Shown here one piece after another: positions 5,440 to 6,770 of a stretch of 6,770 bases of DNA. The position numbers were made by a program, and so were the translations under genes. How positions within the stretch are numbered: position 1 is the first letter of the stretch; each line of letters opens with the position of its first letter. The notes below the pieces were generated by a model. That model worked only from the letters and a program-made list of their open reading frames with translations. It had not been told where the DNA came from and searched no databases. The stretch lies in assembly GCA_023432655.1 (NCBI GenBank), contig JAEYUK010000319.1, positions 1 to 6,770 on the forward strand, written 5' to 3'. Source of the DNA: Pseudomonadota bacterium. GTDB taxonomy: Bacteria > Bdellovibrionota > Bacteriovoracia > Bacteriovoracales > Bacteriovoracaceae.

Positions 5440-6579
5440 TTACCTGCGAACAGTAAGCTGCTTACCTGAGAGGAGACCAATATTGAGTCCCATGAAAGCT
5501 ATAATGACAAAAGAAAAACGTAAACTTGAAGCCCCTGCGATCCAACCAATAAGTGGGGGCCCTATGAGAAATCCAAAAAAACCGATGGTTGAAACAGCTG
5601 CAATCGCACCGCTTGGGGACATGCTGCGTGTTTTACCGGCTTCGCTGAAAACCAAAGGCACAACAGCTGAGACCCCGGCACCAACTAAGAAAAATCCAAA
5701 CATCGCGGGGTAAAGAGAAGGAACGAGGACAGAGATGAGGAGTCCAATGAAAATAAAAGTGCTACTAGTCTTAAGCACTGCTTTAAAACCAAAACGTTCT
5801 TTAAAATAATCAGCTACAAATCGCGTGCCCGCCATCGTCGCCATAAACGAAACATACCCAGCACTGACCCAGGCCCCTTGAGCGCCAATAACTTTTTTGA
5901 AGTAAATTCCACTCCAGTCAAACATGGCCCCTTCACAGATCATTGAACAAAAAGCAATAAGCCCAAGCCTCATTAATGTGCGATCCGGCCAACTGAAACG
6001 GCCCTCGCCTACGGTGTTTTTTCCCGGCCTATCCACTAGTAAGGCCCGGGAGGAATACAAGGCCATAAAGACAACAATTGTAAGTACCAAAAGAAAATGC
6101 TGATAAGGAACAACTCCGGCCCCTATCATAACGGCTCCCAGACCTCCTCCCACAAATCCTGCGAGACTCCATAAACCATGAAGCGAGGCCATAATAGGTC
6201 TCTCATAAAGAGATTCAAGCTTAACGGCTTGAGTGTTCAGAGATACGTTCACCATATTACTGGTTAATCCAAAAATGATGAGAAACAGGCCCAACTGCCA
6301 TACCGTTTGTGCTAATCCAACAGTCACCAAAATCAAGGAATAAATCATGATGGCCAGAGTAAGAACATTCTTACTACCGAAGCGAGCAACAACTGCCGCC
6401 GCAAGCGGCATAGATAAAATCGATCCTACTGGAAGAGTCAGAAGAAGAGTTCCCAAGGTCACTTCTGTCAAACCATGCATTTCCTGAATAGCAGGTATTC
6501 GCGCTCCCCAGGACGAAAAACATAGTCCGTGAAGGAAAAACAAAGAACTGATAGCGATACGAGAACGGTTGTGAATCAT
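5440..6579 (-). CDS. Major facilitator superfamily transporter, YbjJ-like
   Basis: A 379-residue inner-membrane protein with about 12 hydrophobic helices, the usual size for a compact MFS carrier. Features shared with E. coli YbjJ as I recall it are SSWGARIPAI (residues 22-31), a loop with RFGSKNVL (66-73) after helix 2, ASLHGLWSLAG (131-141), EGAMFDWSGIYF (216-227), GTRFVADYF (251-259) and TIGFFGFLIGPPLIGW (331-346). The central loop (about 182-203) is short and polar. The substrate is unknown; YbjJ-like proteins are generally annotated as sugar or drug efflux relatives without proof. The ATG at 6579 has no clear Shine-Dalgarno sequence, but no better in-frame start precedes it. A good promoter lies upstream, overlapped by an inverted repeat, so repression by a local regulator is likely. 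Confidence 0.9.
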   Translation of the reverse strand: MIHNRSRIAISSLFFLHGLCFSSWGARIPAIQEMHGLTEVTLGTLLLTLPVGSILSMPLAAAVVARFGSKNVLTLAIMIYSLILVTVGLAQTVWQLGLFLIIFGLTSNMVNVSLNTQAVKLESLYERPIMASLHGLWSLAGFVGGGLGAVMIGAGVVPYQHFLLVLTIVVFMALYSSRALLVDRPGKNTVGEGRFSWPDRTLMRLGLIAFCSMICEGAMFDWSGIYFKKVIGAQGAWVSAGYVSFMATMAGTRFVADYFKERFGFKAVLKTSSTFIFIGLLISVLVPSLYPAMFGFFLVGAGVSAVVPLVFSEAGKTRSMSPSGAIAAVSTIGFFGFLIGPPLIGWIAGASSLRFSFVIIAFMGLNIGLLSGKQLTVRR

Positions 6580-6606
6580 AGTTGAGCTTGGCCGTAAATG
6601 GGGACA

Positions 6607-6635
6607 CTTATACCTTTAATGTAAAAAGGTGTTAA
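6607..6635 (-). promoter_or_regulatory. Sigma70-type promoter of the MFS transporter gene
   Basis: On the minus strand, TTAACA (6635-6630) and TATAAG (6612-6607) are separated by exactly 17 bases; each matches five of six consensus bases. The expected start near 6600 leaves a leader of about 20 bases before the ATG at 6579. The -35 box lies within the inverted repeat at 6628-6655. Confidence 0.65.
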
Positions 6636-6655
6636 GGTTAATAAATTTTAACACC
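6628..6655. promoter_or_regulatory. Inverted repeat, candidate operator over the MFS promoter
   Basis: GGTGTTAA (6628-6635) and TTAACACC (6648-6655) are perfect 8-base inverted half-sites, separated by 12 bases. The half-site centres are 20 bases apart, about two helical turns, as expected for a dimeric regulator bound to one DNA face. The left half covers the -35 box of the MFS promoter, so binding would block transcription. A second, offset pair, TTAAGGTT (6632-6639) and AACCTTAA (6656-6663), overlaps it. The same region lies upstream of the divergent gene at 6707. No U-tract follows the repeat, so it is not a terminator. No regulator gene is complete in the window. Confidence 0.55.
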
Positions 6656-6706
6656 AACCTTAAGAAATTATTTAAACTTTATTAACAAAGTGTCGATAAA
6701 TTAAAC

Positions 6707-6770
6707 ATGTTCGAAAAAAGAAGTGTTTTAATCGGCGGTCTTGGATTAATTGCAGTCCTCAGTATTGGGG
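6707..6770 (+). CDS. Start of an exported or membrane protein gene (3' end beyond window)
   Basis: ATG at 6707 opens a frame of 21 codons to the right edge without a stop, reading MFEKRSVLIGGLGLIAVLSIG. The charged N-terminus (Glu, Lys, Arg) followed by a long hydrophobic Gly/Leu/Ile stretch is typical of a signal peptide, signal anchor or first membrane helix. An in-frame TAA at 6683-6685 closes the frame upstream, so this is the first possible ATG. No clear ribosome site is seen, which lowers certainty. It is divergent from the MFS gene and shares its regulatory region. The product cannot be identified from this fragment. Confidence 0.55.
   Translation, partial: MFEKRSVLIGGLGLIAVLSIG

Noticed and set aside
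5453..5465. Palindrome GTAAG-CTG-CTTAC as a terminator between the OsmC and MFS genes
   Set aside because: It is short, lies within the MFS C-terminal codons and has no following T-run on either strand.
5483..5713. Open frame of 76 codons on the plus strand
   Set aside because: It is the reverse complement of MFS transmembrane segments; Pro-, Ala- and Lys-rich and not protein-like.
6374..6607. Open frame of 77 codons on the minus strand overlapping the MFS start
   Set aside because: It is a shifted frame of the MFS N-terminus rich in Ser and Cys; its start would fall at the MFS -10 box, upstream of the expected transcription start.

Overview
The window is AT-rich bacterial DNA, densely coded, with Shine-Dalgarno-type starts. 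Several small orphan secreted proteins sit beside a compact lipid- or metabolite-oxidation operon. This texture suggests a Gram-negative of the Bdellovibrionota / Bacteriovoracia type. That is an inference from style only; no rRNA or marker gene is present, so the taxonomy is tentative.

Layout from left to right. (1) 1-365, minus: N-terminal part of a secreted protein that runs off the left edge. (2) 453-3854, minus: a four-gene operon with touching or overlapping stop/start junctions. In transcription order it encodes an AurF/CmlI-type soluble diiron oxygenase, an alpha/beta hydrolase with an Asp nucleophile (epoxide-hydrolase-like), and two paralogous membrane fatty-acid-desaturase-family enzymes. 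(3) 3964-4841, minus: two small exported proteins of unknown function, each with a signal peptide and one pair of cysteines. (4) 5003-5437, plus: an OsmC-family peroxide-detoxification protein with a near-consensus sigma70 promoter. (5) 5440-6579, minus: a YbjJ-like major facilitator transporter, convergent with the OsmC gene (2 bp between stops). Its promoter overlaps a strong inverted repeat that looks like an operator. (6) 6707 to the right edge, plus: the first codons of a divergent gene for an exported or membrane protein.

The centre of interest is the 453-3854 cassette. Three of its four proteins carry complete non-heme diiron ligand sets (one soluble, two membrane-embedded). The fourth has the catalytic residues of an epoxide hydrolase. 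The tight coupling implies equimolar expression and one pathway, plausibly desaturation or hydroxylation of an acyl chain or polyene, oxygenation by the AurF-like enzyme, and hydrolysis of the product. The substrate cannot be read from the sequence. No acyl carrier protein, ketosynthase, thiolase or regulator lies within the window. The OsmC and MFS genes look like a separate housekeeping or stress neighbourhood. No tRNA, rRNA, CRISPR array or mobile element was found, and no gap without a gene exceeds 300 bases.
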